Origin: Turicimonas muris
GTDB lineage: Bacteria; Pseudomonadota; Gammaproteobacteria; Burkholderiales; Burkholderiaceae_F
Length of the DNA: 64,000 bases
Assembly: GCF_002221595.1 (NCBI RefSeq)
Contig: NZ_NHMP01000001.1
Span: 186,001-250,000, forward strand
Direction of reading: 5' to 3'
Shown: positions 48,976 through 58,222 of the stretch, one piece after another
How the letters are laid out: each line of letters begins with the position of its first letter
Position numbering within the stretch: the first letter of the stretch is position 1
Made by a program: the position numbers and the translations under genes
The notes under the pieces: generated by a model
The model's input: only the letters and a program-made list of their open reading frames with translations
Told to the model about the DNA's origin: nothing
Database searches by the model: none

Positions 48976-49955
48976 TACCAACCTCCGCTAGCGCCGCCGC
49001 CGGCTGAATCTCCGCCGCCTCCGGAAGACGGACCGCCTCCGAAACCACCTCCACCGAAGCCTCCGTCACCGAAGCCTCCGCCAAATCCGCCTCCGAATCC
49101 TCCGAACCCGCCGGAATTTCTAAATCTGCGGTTAGTTCTATTGTTCATTCTGGCCGTTCGTCTTGCACCCGCTTCCAGAACAGAAGTTGGGATGAGAAGA
49201 CTGGCAACCATTACGATCACACCGATTATGATGCCGGCCACAATAGACTGCATGACAAAGGTTCCAAAGGCTCCGACGAGGACACCTGCTACCGGAGCAG
49301 ATTTTCTGCCGAGGAGCTGACGCATCATCATCGTAGCCACAAACCCGATGAATATTATGGCTACCCAGGGCTGATCCCAGAGAGGATCGCCTTCCATTTC
49401 AAAAACGGACTGAGAACCGGGATTTTTAGCAGCCGGAGGAGGAAGATCTTCGCCTTCAATCTTTTTAAAGATGAGATCAAGACCTTTATTGATGCCTTCA
49501 TAGTAGTTGTTGGCTGCGAATGCAGGCAGCACAGCTTCCTGCAGGATTCTGTAGGCAGTAACATCCGGGATTGCCCCTTCAAGAGCCCTCATGACATCAA
49601 TTCTGACTCTATGGTCATTGAGCGCAACGACAAACAACAGGCCGTCGCCCACGCCTTTTCTGCCTGGTTTCCATTCGGTACCGACTCGATGAGCATAGTC
49701 CTCAATAGGTTCTCCGTTCGTAGAGGACACGACTATGACGCAAATCTGACTTCCGACTTTCTTCTCAAAGTCTTGAAGCTTGGTTTCTAAAGCCTGTTTT
49801 TGCTGTTCAGTAAAGAGATTCGCGGTATCCGTGACGTAATCAAACTTCGGCACCGGCAAGAGGTTTGCCTGTGCCAAAGACCCGAACAGCAGCGTCAGTC
49901 CCAGGAAGAGACCTAGGAACCAACGACTGACGTTATTTTTGAGTACTTGTTCCAA
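48975..49955 (-). CDS. YgcG-type TPM domain membrane protein
   Basis: The 326-residue protein has a signal peptide (FLGLFLGLTLLFGSLAQA) and a periplasmic TPM domain (about 38-165) with YVTDTANLFTEQQK and GVGDGLLFVVALNDHRVRIDVMRALEGAIPD. Two transmembrane helices (about 200-215 and 225-265) and a glycine-rich tail of some 45 residues ending GGGASGGW follow. This is the YgcG plan found next to lemA in many bacteria. The start is TTG at 49955 with a GGTGG-like site; it overlaps lemA by 23 nt. Confidence 0.88.
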   Translation of the reverse strand: MEQVLKNNVSRWFLGLFLGLTLLFGSLAQANLLPVPKFDYVTDTANLFTEQQKQALETKLQDFEKKVGSQICVIVVSSTNGEPIEDYAHRVGTEWKPGRKGVGDGLLFVVALNDHRVRIDVMRALEGAIPDVTAYRILQEAVLPAFAANNYYEGINKGLDLIFKKIEGEDLPPPAAKNPGSQSVFEMEGDPLWDQPWVAIIFIGFVATMMMRQLLGRKSAPVAGVLVGAFGTFVMQSIVAGIIIGVIVMVASLLIPTSVLEAGARRTARMNNRTNRRFRNSGGFGGFGGGFGGGFGDGGFGGGGFGGGPSSGGGGDSAGGGASGGW

Positions 49956-50541
49956 AATCGACCACCGGAGGAGTTGTTACAGCTGCTTCATCAGCTACCT
50001 TGTACTGCGGTTTCTGCTTGTAACCTAAGATCTTTACCCAAATCAGCTGCGGGAACTGGCGGATCCAAGTGTTGTAGGTCTGAACCGTCTTAATGTAGTT
50101 GTTGCGGGCAATAGCAATACGGTTTTCACAGCCTTCCAATTGGACTCTCAATTCCTGGAATGCTTTGTTTGCCTGGAGGGTCGGGTAGCGTTCAACAGTA
50201 ACGAGCAATCGAGAAAGAGCATTACCGATTTCGCCTTGTGCCTGTGTGAACTTTTGGAAAGCTTCCGGATTATTCAGCAGTTCGGGCGTTGCTTGAATGG
50301 AGGTGGCTTTTGCTCTGGCGTTAATTACTTGAGTCAAAGTAGATTTTTCGAAATCTGCTTCACCTTTAACGGAGTTCACGACATTAGGAATCAGATCAGT
50401 TCTTCTCTGATATTGGTTGATAACTTCACTCCATGCTGCATTTACCGATTCATCCATGGACTGCAGTTCGTTATATCCGCAGCCGGACAAAAGAGAGCAA
50501 GAGAGCACCAAGCTGGCGAATAAAAGTATTAGTCGTTTCAT
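49933..50541 (-). CDS. lemA: LemA family lipoprotein
   Basis: The 202-residue LemA protein has a lipoprotein signal: hydrophobic residues 4-18 and a lipobox LSGC (cysteine near 21). Most LemA proteins are simply membrane-anchored; here lipidation after cleavage by LspA is predicted. The core SVNAAWSEVINQYQRRTDLIPNVVNSVKG, then QVINARAKATS and RYPTLQANKAFQELRVQLEGCENRI is characteristic. It heads the operon with two TPM genes, which overlap stepwise. The function is unknown; association with TPM-domain proteins is widespread. Confidence 0.92.
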   Translation of the reverse strand: MKRLILLFASLVLSCSLLSGCGYNELQSMDESVNAAWSEVINQYQRRTDLIPNVVNSVKGEADFEKSTLTQVINARAKATSIQATPELLNNPEAFQKFTQAQGEIGNALSRLLVTVERYPTLQANKAFQELRVQLEGCENRIAIARNNYIKTVQTYNTWIRQFPQLIWVKILGYKQKPQYKVADEAAVTTPPVVDFGTSTQK

Positions 50542-50578
50542 AGCTAAGACTCTAAGAAGGTTTATTTACAAATTCTAG

Positions 50579-51139
50579 TTAATAGGCCGAGAAGAAATCA
50601 GCAGGATTAGCCCGTTTTGCTCCTTCAGGCACTTGTGTTGAGGTACCGATCATAATCCAGCAGGCAACTTTTTCATCTTTTCTACAAAGAGCTTTGACAA
50701 CGTCCGGATACTCCGTGCTCGAACCGCTGACGACTTTTAATCCGAATCCTTTGTTTTCAAGAACATCCATAAATTGCATTAGGAATGCACCGGCGGTCAT
50801 CCATTGTTCGTAGACCGGGACTCGTGAATTGTTTTCTTCAATTTTGACGATCATTGCCAGAAGAGCAGGGGCTTTCACAGCTTTTGAGCGGGCTTTTAAT
50901 GCTTCTTCCTGCGTTGCCCCGCTTTGGATAGCTCCGGCTTCAAAAAAGTCAGCCAGCTTTTCTCTATCATTGATTAGTGCCATGCGGCATTGGTTATCTC
51001 GTAAATGGTTCGGAGCTGCTATTGCTGCGCTAATTGCTTCTGAATAATCCTTTTCTGACGGGACCGGATCGGTCAGATATTTTGCTCCGACGGAATGACG
51101 TTGGGCTAATTTTTGCCACAGCGGTGTTTTTTCTGCCAT
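50579..51139 (-). CDS. Nitroreductase family protein (YdjA-like)
   Basis: This is a 186-residue FMN-dependent oxidoreductase of the nitroreductase family. It has the RHSVGAKYLTDPVP FMN-phosphate region, AAIAAPNHLRDNQCRM, and an EQWMTAGAFLMQFMDVLENKGFGLKVVSG segment in the pattern of E. coli YdjA. The ATG at 51139 has AGGAG upstream; the frame extends ten codons further but without support. The substrate is unknown. It is divergent from the KynB-like gene. Confidence 0.88.
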   Translation of the reverse strand: MAEKTPLWQKLAQRHSVGAKYLTDPVPSEKDYSEAISAAIAAPNHLRDNQCRMALINDREKLADFFEAGAIQSGATQEEALKARSKAVKAPALLAMIVKIEENNSRVPVYEQWMTAGAFLMQFMDVLENKGFGLKVVSGSSTEYPDVVKALCRKDEKVACWIMIGTSTQVPEGAKRANPADFFSAY

Positions 51140-51239
51140 GCCTTTTCTCCTTTTATACTGAAGCTTCAAGCATAATGCCTGCGAAGGACTTGATAAGAAA
51201 TAGGCCCAAAGTCGGGCAATGAGATTGAACTAATAAAAT

Positions 51240-51836
51240 ATGAGAATGAGTGAGATTATTGACATTTCTCAAGCGGTTGATGAGAAAACGCCGGCCTATT
51301 ACGGAGATACGCCGTTTACTTTGCAATGGATTTACGATGACGAAGTTAAAACTTCAGAAATCAAAGTCACGCCGCACGTTGGAACACATGTCGATTCTCC
51401 TATGCATTTTTCTTGCTCACAAAACGGTATCGGTAAGGCTCCTTTATCGACCTTTGTCGGCGACTGTATCGTGGCAGCTTCTGAACTCGCGCAGAACGCA
51501 AAGGCGTTGGAGGCATGGACTGTGTTTCAGAAATACAAAGCCTGCGGAAGAATTCTTTTCAAATTTGAAGAGACACGACAAGGAATCGCAGAGGAAGTCG
51601 TTGAGCTTTTGGTGAAAGAAAAATTTGTTTTGATCGGTACGAGCTCTCCGTCTATTGATGACGAAAAAAGCCATGACTTTCCTAATCATCGATTTGCATT
51701 AAGTCACGGCCTTTGCGCTTTGGAAAACTTGGTACTTGATAAGGTCGAACCCGGAGCATATTTTCTGAGTGCTGCTCCGATAAAGTGGCTCAAGGCCGAA
51801 GCTTCTCCGGTTCGTGCCTACCTTATAAAGAAATAG
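51240..51836 (+). CDS. Cyclase-family metal-dependent hydrolase (KynB-like)
   Basis: The 198-residue protein belongs to the cyclase/arylformamidase family. The metal-binding HxGTHxDxPxH motif is in HVGTHVDSPMHF (about residues 46-57), after DISQAVDEKTPAYYGDT. KynB hydrolyses N-formylkynurenine in tryptophan breakdown, but no other kynurenine genes are nearby, so the substrate is open. The start is ATG at 51240; an ATG two codons on (51246) is equally possible. It is convergent with murI at 8 bp. Confidence 0.82.
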   Translation: MRMSEIIDISQAVDEKTPAYYGDTPFTLQWIYDDEVKTSEIKVTPHVGTHVDSPMHFSCSQNGIGKAPLSTFVGDCIVAASELAQNAKALEAWTVFQKYKACGRILFKFEETRQGIAEEVVELLVKEKFVLIGTSSPSIDDEKSHDFPNHRFALSHGLCALENLVLDKVEPGAYFLSAAPIKWLKAEASPVRAYLIKK

Positions 51837-51844
51837 CCGAAAAA

Positions 51845-52639
51845 CTAGATTTCCAAATTCTCTGCTGAAACGGGTTTGCCCCAGAGCATAGAGATAATCT
51901 CCTGAGTTTTGGGAGTCAAACCTGTAATCAAAAATCTTTCCGTTCCTGGTTTTGCGAGTTCCAAGCTTCCTTGTTTTTCCAGTTGGTGTAAGACTTGCTT
52001 AGCCACGGCTGGGCTAGGATCGTAGACCATTACATTCGGTCCCAAAGCCTTGGAGATTTGTTTTTTTAGAAACGGATAGTGTGTGCACCCTAGAACCGTA
52101 AAGTCAGCGTTGGCCTCTTTGATTGGCTTTGTGTACTTCTCGATTAAGTCAATGGTTTCAGGAGCGTCCCAAGCGCCGTTTTCGACGCAATTCATCAGCC
52201 CCGAACATTTCATGGAGACTACTTTGACTTTATTGTCCGGGTTGTAGGTATTCAATAATTTTTGGTATCGTTCGCTGGAAATTGTACGCGTTGTTGCCAT
52301 GACCCCAACAGCTCCGGTCTTAGTGTTCAGAACAGCAGGCTTTAAAGCCGGTTCTACGCCAATCACGGGAATAGACACTTTTGTTCTGAGGATATCTATA
52401 GCGGCAGCTGTTGCGGTATTGCAGGCCACGACGATGGCTTTGGCATTATGTTTGAGGAAAAAGTCCGAGATCTTGAGAACCCTTTCAATTACAAAGGCTT
52501 CGGGTTGGTCACCGTAAGGAGCGTTTCCGCAATCTCCGACATAGAGAATATCCTCGGAAGGCAGAATTTTACGAACTTCTCGGGCAATTGAGAGACCTCC
52601 CAACCCGGAGTCAAAAATACCAATTATTCCTTTTTGCAC
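51845..52639 (-). CDS. murI: Glutamate racemase
   Basis: MurI makes D-glutamate for peptidoglycan. The two catalytic cysteines are C73 (VACNTATA) and C185 (GCTHYPFL), with D10 in FDSGLGGLS and the GNAPYGD block. The 264 residues match the family. The start is GTG at 52639, inside the 3' end of the upstream DMT transporter gene (16-nt overlap), with AGAGGA before it. It is part of a four-gene minus-strand run with tsaC, the pseudouridine synthase and the transporter. Confidence 0.96.
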   Translation of the reverse strand: MQKGIIGIFDSGLGGLSIAREVRKILPSEDILYVGDCGNAPYGDQPEAFVIERVLKISDFFLKHNAKAIVVACNTATAAAIDILRTKVSIPVIGVEPALKPAVLNTKTGAVGVMATTRTISSERYQKLLNTYNPDNKVKVVSMKCSGLMNCVENGAWDAPETIDLIEKYTKPIKEANADFTVLGCTHYPFLKKQISKALGPNVMVYDPSPAVAKQVLHQLEKQGSLELAKPGTERFLITGLTPKTQEIISMLWGKPVSAENLEI

Positions 52640-53526
52640 GCAAGTTTCCTCTCTTGAATATATCTAGGCAGCCAAGAGCTGATAATGACACTGGCTACCA
52701 CTAGGACGCCGCCGAAGGCTGCCATCAGTCCGATTTTCTCTCCAACGAGCCAACCGATAATCCCGGCAAACACAGGTTCTAACGTGTAAATGAGGACTGC
52801 CTTTGTCGGGGAGACTGTTTTTTGGGCCCAGTTGATAACGATTTGATTGAAAGCAATCATTCCGGCCAGAATGGCTATACAGACAATCAAAGTCGGATTC
52901 CAACTGACATAGACGTCTTCAAACGCAATGGTATAAGCTGTGCTCCAAGCTGCTACCACGGTCAGCTGAGTTAAACAAAAGGCTTTTGGATTGCACTGAG
53001 TTGCGAATTTTCCGATAACAATAATTTCTAATGCGCAAGCCAAAGCCGAGGCAATCGTCAGCCATTCTCCGAAACTCCCGGAAAAAGAAAGTTTCGTTGG
53101 ATCAAGAATCAGCAGCATGCCTCCGAAAGCAACGGCAATACCAAGGCCAACCGTTAATTCAGGAACTTTTCTGAACAGAATTAACTGCAGCAAAGGGACA
53201 AAAGGCACATACAAGGCGGTTAGAAAGGCCGAGATAGAGCTCGGAATTGTTTGAAGGCCTACCGTCTGAAGAAAATATCCGAAGAAGATGCAGGTGCCGG
53301 CCCAAAGTCCACCCATCCAGTCTACCCGGGTAATGTTTTTTAATTCTTTGCCCATGATAAGAGCCGTGAGCAAAGCACCCAAGATAAATCTAGACGTGAC
53401 TAAAAGCCCCGGAGAGATGCTTTCCAGGGCTGTAGCAATAAGAATGAAGGAGCTGCCCCAAAGAAAACAGACGGAGACGAGCCCCCATTCGGGTGAAATA
53501 TGTTTAAGACTTTTTCCTATTTCCAT
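52624..53526 (-). CDS. DMT superfamily (EamA) transporter
   Basis: The 300-residue inner-membrane protein has ten predicted transmembrane helices arranged as two EamA repeats, with the typical LWGSSFILIATAL, SRFILGALLTAL and LEPVFAGIIGWLVGEKIG segments. Members export amino acids, metabolites or drugs; the substrate here is unknown. The start ATG at 53526 lies within the 3' end of the pseudouridine synthase gene (23-nt overlap) and its end overlaps murI, so all three are translationally coupled. Confidence 0.88.
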   Translation of the reverse strand: MEIGKSLKHISPEWGLVSVCFLWGSSFILIATALESISPGLLVTSRFILGALLTALIMGKELKNITRVDWMGGLWAGTCIFFGYFLQTVGLQTIPSSISAFLTALYVPFVPLLQLILFRKVPELTVGLGIAVAFGGMLLILDPTKLSFSGSFGEWLTIASALACALEIIVIGKFATQCNPKAFCLTQLTVVAAWSTAYTIAFEDVYVSWNPTLIVCIAILAGMIAFNQIVINWAQKTVSPTKAVLIYTLEPVFAGIIGWLVGEKIGLMAAFGGVLVVASVIISSWLPRYIQERKLACKKE

Positions 53527-54376
53527 TTAGGTTTCTCTTGGGACTTATTGATTTTTTTGAATAAGAAAAACTTGTTTTTTTGTGATAAGAGGAAGCTTCG
53601 AAAGATTCGTTTTCCTGCAGATAACGCCAGTTACCGATGGGCAGTTTTCCAAGATTGATGCCGCCGATTCGAACTCGCTTTAATTGAAGAACTTTTAAGC
53701 CTACGGCTTCGCACATCTTACGAATCTGGCGGTTTCGGCCTTCGCGCAGAACAAATCGAAGCTGATTGTCATTAATCCATTCGACTTTGGCACGAAGAAG
53801 TTTTTTACCGTCAATTTCGAGTCCGAAGTTCAAGAGCTGAAGATTTTCTTCCGGGAAGTCAGCATTAGAAGTACCGTCGGCCGGAGTGACCCGTACAATG
53901 TATTCTTTGTCTACATTGCTTTCTTCGCCGACGAGCTTTTTAGCAACTCTGCCGTCCTGCGTGAGAACGAGAAGTCCTGTGGAATTGATGTCCAAACGTC
54001 CTGCGGGTACTAAACCTTTTCTTTGAAAAGGTTTAAAGACTTTTTTAACCGGATCTTCCGACCAATGATTTTCATCGGTAATCAAGACCTTTGCCGGCTC
54101 ATAGCCGTCTTCTGCCTGTCCGCTGACATAACCGAGCGGCTTATTAAGCAGGATAGTGACTTTTTCGGCCTGTTCGGTTTTTGCCGCATTATTGATAGTT
54201 ATTTTTTGATCAGGACGTATTTTGGTGCCGAGCTCGGTGATTTTGACGCCGTCGACGCTTACCCAGCCTTTTTCAATCCAAGAATCTGCTTCACGTCGTG
54301 AGCAAATGCCGAGTTCTCCCATTCTCTTAGAGAGACGAACTAAACCTGCGCCGGGGGAATTCTCTTGTTCAGACAT
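53504..54376 (-). CDS. rRNA pseudouridine synthase, RsuA/RluB/RluF family
   Basis: The 290-residue enzyme isomerises uridine in ribosomal RNA. An S4 RNA-binding domain (about 12-75, RLSKRMGELGICSRREADSWIEKG) precedes the catalytic domain, with the catalytic Asp in GRLDINSTGLLVLT and REGRNRQIRKMCEAVG. The latter looks nearest to RluF/RluB. The C-terminal 35 residues are S/K-rich and basic. The ATG at 54376 has AAGGAA upstream and follows tsaC by 2 bp. Confidence 0.9.
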   Translation of the reverse strand: MSEQENSPGAGLVRLSKRMGELGICSRREADSWIEKGWVSVDGVKITELGTKIRPDQKITINNAAKTEQAEKVTILLNKPLGYVSGQAEDGYEPAKVLITDENHWSEDPVKKVFKPFQRKGLVPAGRLDINSTGLLVLTQDGRVAKKLVGEESNVDKEYIVRVTPADGTSNADFPEENLQLLNFGLEIDGKKLLRAKVEWINDNQLRFVLREGRNRQIRKMCEAVGLKVLQLKRVRIGGINLGKLPIGNWRYLQENESFEASSYHKKTSFSYSKKSISPKRNLNGNRKKS

Positions 54377-54378
54377 AA

Positions 54379-55374
54379 TTATTCCTTTTTAGCCGAAGCT
54401 CTTGTCAGACGATCCAAAACGCCTGCCGAGGACGGAGAATACTCAGGAGGAACAACAAAAATTCTGTCAATATCCTCTTTATCCAGGTCATGCATCCATT
54501 GATAAAGATGGGCAGAAAGTTCCGGTACTGAAGAGTAGGCAAATGTTTTTTCTGATACCGGTTTAAATCGACGGGCAATTTTTTCCGGCGCAATTAGACC
54601 GAATGTTTTGAATTGTCTTGCCAGAAATTGAGTTCTGCCCGGCAAATCTTGGACTGAGACCATTTCCATCTTGTGCTTCGGAGCGTAGTGGCTCTTTAAA
54701 GTACCGGAGACTCTCGGAGAGTTGTACACGGTTCCGTGCATGACAGGCTTGCCGATAACAGAGGAGATTTGGTCAGAGTCAATTGCTCCTTCCCTTAAGA
54801 TTCTCGGGGTATCGCCTGAAAGATCCAGAATTGTGGATTCAATGCCCACCTCGCACGGACCGCCGTCGATGATAAGGTCAACCTTGCCTTCAGGCTTCTC
54901 ACCTAAATCATCGCGAACGTGCTGAGCAGTGGAAGGGCTGATCCGTCCGAAAGAGTTAGCACTCGGTGCAGCCAGTCCTTTCCCTTGTCCCCTGTCAAAG
55001 ATTTCCAAGAGGCGGTGAGCAATCGGGTGAGAGGGGCACCGTAAAGCTACCGTGTCCTGTCCTCCGGTTACAAAATCTTTAGCAACATCTGATTTTTTTA
55101 GAATGATCGTCAAAGGACCGGGCCAGAAGGTATCCGTTAACTTTTTTGCATCTTCGTTAAAGTCGCTGGCCCAACGAGGAATCGCCTTGGCGTTGGCTAA
55201 ATGAACAATCAAAGGATGATTGGACGGCCGATTTTTTGCTTTATAGATGGACTGTACTGCCTCTTGATTCTCAGCATCCGCAGCCAAACCGTAAACAGTT
55301 TCCGTCGGAATGCCGACGAGGCCTCCGTCGTCCAAAATTTTTATTGCTTTTTGAAGCAGATCGTTATCGAGCAT
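54379..55374 (-). CDS. tsaC: Threonylcarbamoyl-AMP synthase (Sua5/YrdC/YwlC family)
   Basis: This enzyme makes threonylcarbamoyl-AMP from threonine, bicarbonate and ATP, the first step of t6A. The YrdC domain (about 1-200) has GLVGIPTETVYGLAADAEN, KNRPSNHPLIVH, FWPGPLTIIL and RCPSHPIAHRLL. A further 120 residues form the Sua5 C-terminal domain, so it is the long Sua5/YwlC type rather than the short E. coli TsaC. The other t6A genes tsaD and tsaE are also in the window. Confidence 0.93.
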   Translation of the reverse strand: MLDNDLLQKAIKILDDGGLVGIPTETVYGLAADAENQEAVQSIYKAKNRPSNHPLIVHLANAKAIPRWASDFNEDAKKLTDTFWPGPLTIILKKSDVAKDFVTGGQDTVALRCPSHPIAHRLLEIFDRGQGKGLAAPSANSFGRISPSTAQHVRDDLGEKPEGKVDLIIDGGPCEVGIESTILDLSGDTPRILREGAIDSDQISSVIGKPVMHGTVYNSPRVSGTLKSHYAPKHKMEMVSVQDLPGRTQFLARQFKTFGLIAPEKIARRFKPVSEKTFAYSSVPELSAHLYQWMHDLDKEDIDRIFVVPPEYSPSSAGVLDRLTRASAKKE

Positions 55375-55415
55375 ATCCGGTTATTTACAAAATCAGAATG
55401 GCTAATTTTAATGTT

Positions 55416-55446
55416 CAAACGGCCGGTTAAGTTCACCGGCCGTTTG
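55416..55446 (-). terminator. Hairpin at the end of the purC-purE-purK operon
   Basis: CAAACGGCCGG (55416-55426) and CCGGCCGTTTG (55436-55446) form a perfect 11-bp stem with a 9-nt loop in the 88-bp purK-tsaC gap. The stem itself supplies TTTG, but the following T tract is weak. Confidence 0.7.
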
Positions 55447-55462
55447 ATTTGAGAGCATTAAA

Positions 55463-56632
55463 CTATATGTGTTCAGGCTTTGGAAGACCGATCGCATCGC
55501 AGACCTGAAGAGCGCACTTCATCGCTTCTTCGGGAGTGGAGCCTACACAAGTAATGTGCCCCATCTTTCTGCCTTTTCTGGCGTCTAATTTGCCGTACAA
55601 GTGCAGTTTGGCATGCGGGAAGGCTAAGACCTTATCCCAATCAGGCTCAAACTTGTTGCCGTCGGGTTTAAACCACAGATTGCCGAGGATGTTGAGCATG
55701 ACGGTATATTGAATTTGGGTGGTGTCTCCCAAAGGCATATTTGTCATGGCCCGAACCTGCTGGTCATATTGGCTGCTGATGCAGCCTTCGATAGTGGCGT
55801 GGCCGGAGTTGTGAGGACGTGGAGCTAATTCATTAACAATGATTTCGCCGTTCTCGAGGATAAAAAATTCAACGCAAAGAACACCGACATAGTCAAGACT
55901 ATTGACAATGTGTTTAGCGATGGAACGAGCCTTGTCTGCTTGTTCTTGGCTGATTCTTGCCGGCATGATGGATACTGCCAAGATACCGTCACGATGTTCG
56001 TTCTCCGAAACCGGGAAAGTTGTTGCTTCGCCCATGGCGTTGCGGGCTGAAATCACGGATACTTCTCTCCAGAGAGGAAGCATTTTCTCAAGTACGCATT
56101 TAACTCTACCGAGGGTATTGAATGCTTCAGTCAATTCAGCTTTATTTTTGACGCGAATTTGGCCTTTGCCGTCATAGCCCAAGCGGGCTGTTTTCAAAAT
56201 ACCTGGGAAAAGATTTTCATCGACGTTTTCAATATCCTGAGCAGATGCAATTAAGCAGTGAGGAGCGACGGGGGCGCCGATAGAACTCAAGAAAGATTTT
56301 TCGTCTAAACGGTCCTGTGTGATGGAAACGGACTTAGCAGCAGGGGAAACCTTCGTCATCTTAGCGAGAATTTCTAGACTATCGGCTGGAACGTTTTCAA
56401 ACTCGGTAGTGACGGAGAGACACTTCTCTCCTAACTTTTCCAGGGCTGAGCGATCGGTGTAGGCAGCACAAAGATGCATTTCACTGACGGCTGCGGCCGG
56501 GGCGTGCGGATCTTTTTCTAAAACGCAGACTCTGTAGCCAAGCGTAGCGGCCGCCTGTGCGAACATACGGCCCAATTGACCGCCCCCAAGAAGGCCGAGC
56601 CAAGCGCCCGGCAAAATCGGTTCATGAGTCAT
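55463..56632 (-). CDS. purK: N5-carboxyaminoimidazole ribonucleotide synthase
   Basis: PurK carboxylates AIR with bicarbonate and ATP to N5-CAIR. The 389-residue ATP-grasp protein has the N-terminal LGLLGGGQLGRMFAQAA, LKTARLGYDGKGQ in the ATP-binding domain, and VNELAPRPHNSGHATIEGC with the metal-binding Glu and Asn. The ATG at 56632 has AAGGA upstream and follows purE by 8 bp. Confidence 0.97.
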   Translation of the reverse strand: MTHEPILPGAWLGLLGGGQLGRMFAQAAATLGYRVCVLEKDPHAPAAAVSEMHLCAAYTDRSALEKLGEKCLSVTTEFENVPADSLEILAKMTKVSPAAKSVSITQDRLDEKSFLSSIGAPVAPHCLIASAQDIENVDENLFPGILKTARLGYDGKGQIRVKNKAELTEAFNTLGRVKCVLEKMLPLWREVSVISARNAMGEATTFPVSENEHRDGILAVSIMPARISQEQADKARSIAKHIVNSLDYVGVLCVEFFILENGEIIVNELAPRPHNSGHATIEGCISSQYDQQVRAMTNMPLGDTTQIQYTVMLNILGNLWFKPDGNKFEPDWDKVLAFPHAKLHLYGKLDARKGRKMGHITCVGSTPEEAMKCALQVCDAIGLPKPEHI

Positions 56633-56640
56633 GGTGTTCC

Positions 56641-57141
56641 TTAGGCGGGAAGTTCCATTGCACGGGCTTTGGCGTTTTGTGCTTTGCGAAATTCAGCAAG
56701 CTTCTCGGCCAATCCTGGGCAGGTTGTTCCGAGAATTTCAACAGCGAAAAGAGCTGCGTTAGCAGCTCCTGCTTCACCGATAGCAAAAGTGCCGACAGGA
56801 ACGCCTTTAGGCATTTGAACGATAGAGTACAAAGAGTCGACGCCCTTCAAATAGCGAGAGGGGACAGGAACGCCGAGAACTGGCAGAGTCGTTTTAGCGG
56901 CGAGCATTCCGGGCAGGTGAGCAGCTCCGCCGGCGCCGGCGATGATGACTTTGATGCCGCGGTCTCTGGCGGTTTCTGCATATTTGAACATTTCATCAGG
57001 CATACGGTGGGCAGAAACGACCTTTGCTTCATAAGGTACATTGAAATTTTTCAGCATTTCCACGGCATTGCCCATGACTTCCCAGTCGGAACTGGAACCC
57101 ATCAGAACGCCTACCACCGGGGATTCTATTTTTTCTGTCAT
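56641..57141 (-). CDS. purE: N5-carboxyaminoimidazole ribonucleotide mutase
   Basis: PurE moves the carboxyl group of N5-CAIR to C4, giving CAIR. From the ATG at 57141 (AGAGGA upstream) the protein has 166 residues. The class I PurE motifs are [24 protein letters not shown] (active-site His), [13 protein letters not shown] and [12 protein letters not shown]. An 11-codon extension of the frame upstream is unlikely. It lies between purC and purK. Confidence 0.97.
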   Translation of the reverse strand: MTEKIESPVVGVLMGSSSDWEVMGNAVEMLKNFNVPYEAKVVSAHRMPDEMFKYAETARDRGIKVIIAGAGGAAHLPGMLAAKTTLPVLGVPVPSRYLKGVDSLYSIVQMPKGVPVGTFAIGEAGAANAALFAVEILGTTCPGLAEKLAEFRKAQNAKARAMELPA

Positions 57142-57165
57142 GAATTTTTCCTCTAGATAGCGACG

Positions 57166-57185
57166 AAGGCGCACGAGTGCGCCTT
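57166..57185. promoter_or_regulatory. Intercistronic hairpin between purC and purE
   Basis: AAGGCGCAC-GA-GTGCGCCTT is a perfect 9-bp palindrome. In the direction of purC-purE transcription no T run follows, so it is more likely a stability or processing element than a full terminator. Confidence 0.55.
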
Positions 57186-57202
57186 GTTTTCGAGATTTTA
57201 AA

Positions 57203-58096
57203 TTAAGCTTCTACGCCTTTGCCTGTTAAGCGCTTCAAGGCTTCTTCATATTTTTTACTAGTCTTCTGAAGAATTTCGGCCGGAGCTCTCGGAGCCGGAG
57301 CCTTCTTGTTCCACGGCTGAGTTTCAAGCCAATCACGGATGAACTGCTTATCGAAGCTTGGTTCAGACTGACCGACTTTATATTGATCAGCAGGCCAGAA
57401 TCTGGAGCTGTCGGGAGTAAGGATTTCGTCCATCAAGACAACCGTACCGTTTTCATCCAAGCCGAATTCAAATTTTGTATCGGCAATGATGATGCCTTTA
57501 GTGGCGGCATAGTCGGCTGCCTTCTTATAGAGTCTTAATGTGTAGTCACGAATTTTTTCGGCAATTTCCGGACCGACTAATTCAACGACTTGTTCATAGG
57601 AGACGTTTTCGTCGTGATGGCCTGCTTCTGCTTTAGCTGCAGGAGTAAAGATTGGTTCAGGAAGTTTTTCGCTTTGCTTTAAGCCTGCCGGAAGCTTAAC
57701 TCCGCAGACCGTACCGTTTTGCTGGTATTCTTTCCAGCCGCTGCCGGCTAAATAGCCGCGGGCGACGCATTCAACGAGGATTGGTTTGAGTCTCTTTGCA
57801 ACAACGGCACGCCCTTTAACTTGGTCTCTTTCTTCAGGAGCTACCACAGATTCAGGATCGATACCTGTCAAGTGGTTAGGGACAATTCCGTCCAATTCTT
57901 TGAACCAGAAGTCAGTTAATCCGGTGAGAATTTTTCCTTTGTTAGGAATGGGATCATCAAGGATTACGTCAAAAGCAGAGATTCTATCGCTGGCTACGAT
58001 TAAAAGTTTGTCTTCTCCGACAGCGTAGCTGTCTCTAACTTTTCCTCTATAGACTAGGGGGAGAGATTTAATAGAGGTTTTAACAATTTCGGCCAT
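57203..58096 (-). CDS. purC: Phosphoribosylaminoimidazole-succinocarboxamide synthase
   Basis: PurC joins aspartate to CAIR to give SAICAR. The 297-residue protein has [47 protein letters not shown], and [29 protein letters not shown]. It is the longer SAICAR synthase form found in betaproteobacteria and yeast. It is the first gene of purC-purE-purK, and the ATG at 58096 has GAGGAC upstream. Confidence 0.97.
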   Translation of the reverse strand: MAEIVKTSIKSLPLVYRGKVRDSYAVGEDKLLIVASDRISAFDVILDDPIPNKGKILTGLTDFWFKELDGIVPNHLTGIDPESVVAPEERDQVKGRAVVAKRLKPILVECVARGYLAGSGWKEYQQNGTVCGVKLPAGLKQSEKLPEPIFTPAAKAEAGHHDENVSYEQVVELVGPEIAEKIRDYTLRLYKKAADYAATKGIIIADTKFEFGLDENGTVVLMDEILTPDSSRFWPADQYKVGQSEPSFDKQFIRDWLETQPWNKKAPAPRAPAEILQKTSKKYEEALKRLTGKGVEA

Positions 58097-58129
58097 TTAA
58101 AGTCCTCAGTGGAATTGAAGATGACGGTT

Positions 58130-58163
58130 AAAAAATGTGCACCGTCTTTGGTGCACATTTTAA
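58130..58163 (-). terminator. Terminator after the exported protein gene
   Basis: AAAATGTGCACC (58132-58143) and GGTGCACATTTT (58150-58161) form a perfect 12-bp stem with a 6-nt loop, reading into T on both strands. It separates the exported-protein gene from purC. Confidence 0.88.
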
Positions 58164-58222
58164 TTAAACCAAGTCGCCTATAACCAGCTCAAAGCTTTAA
58201 ATTTCCTTTCTTTGCAAGCAGG

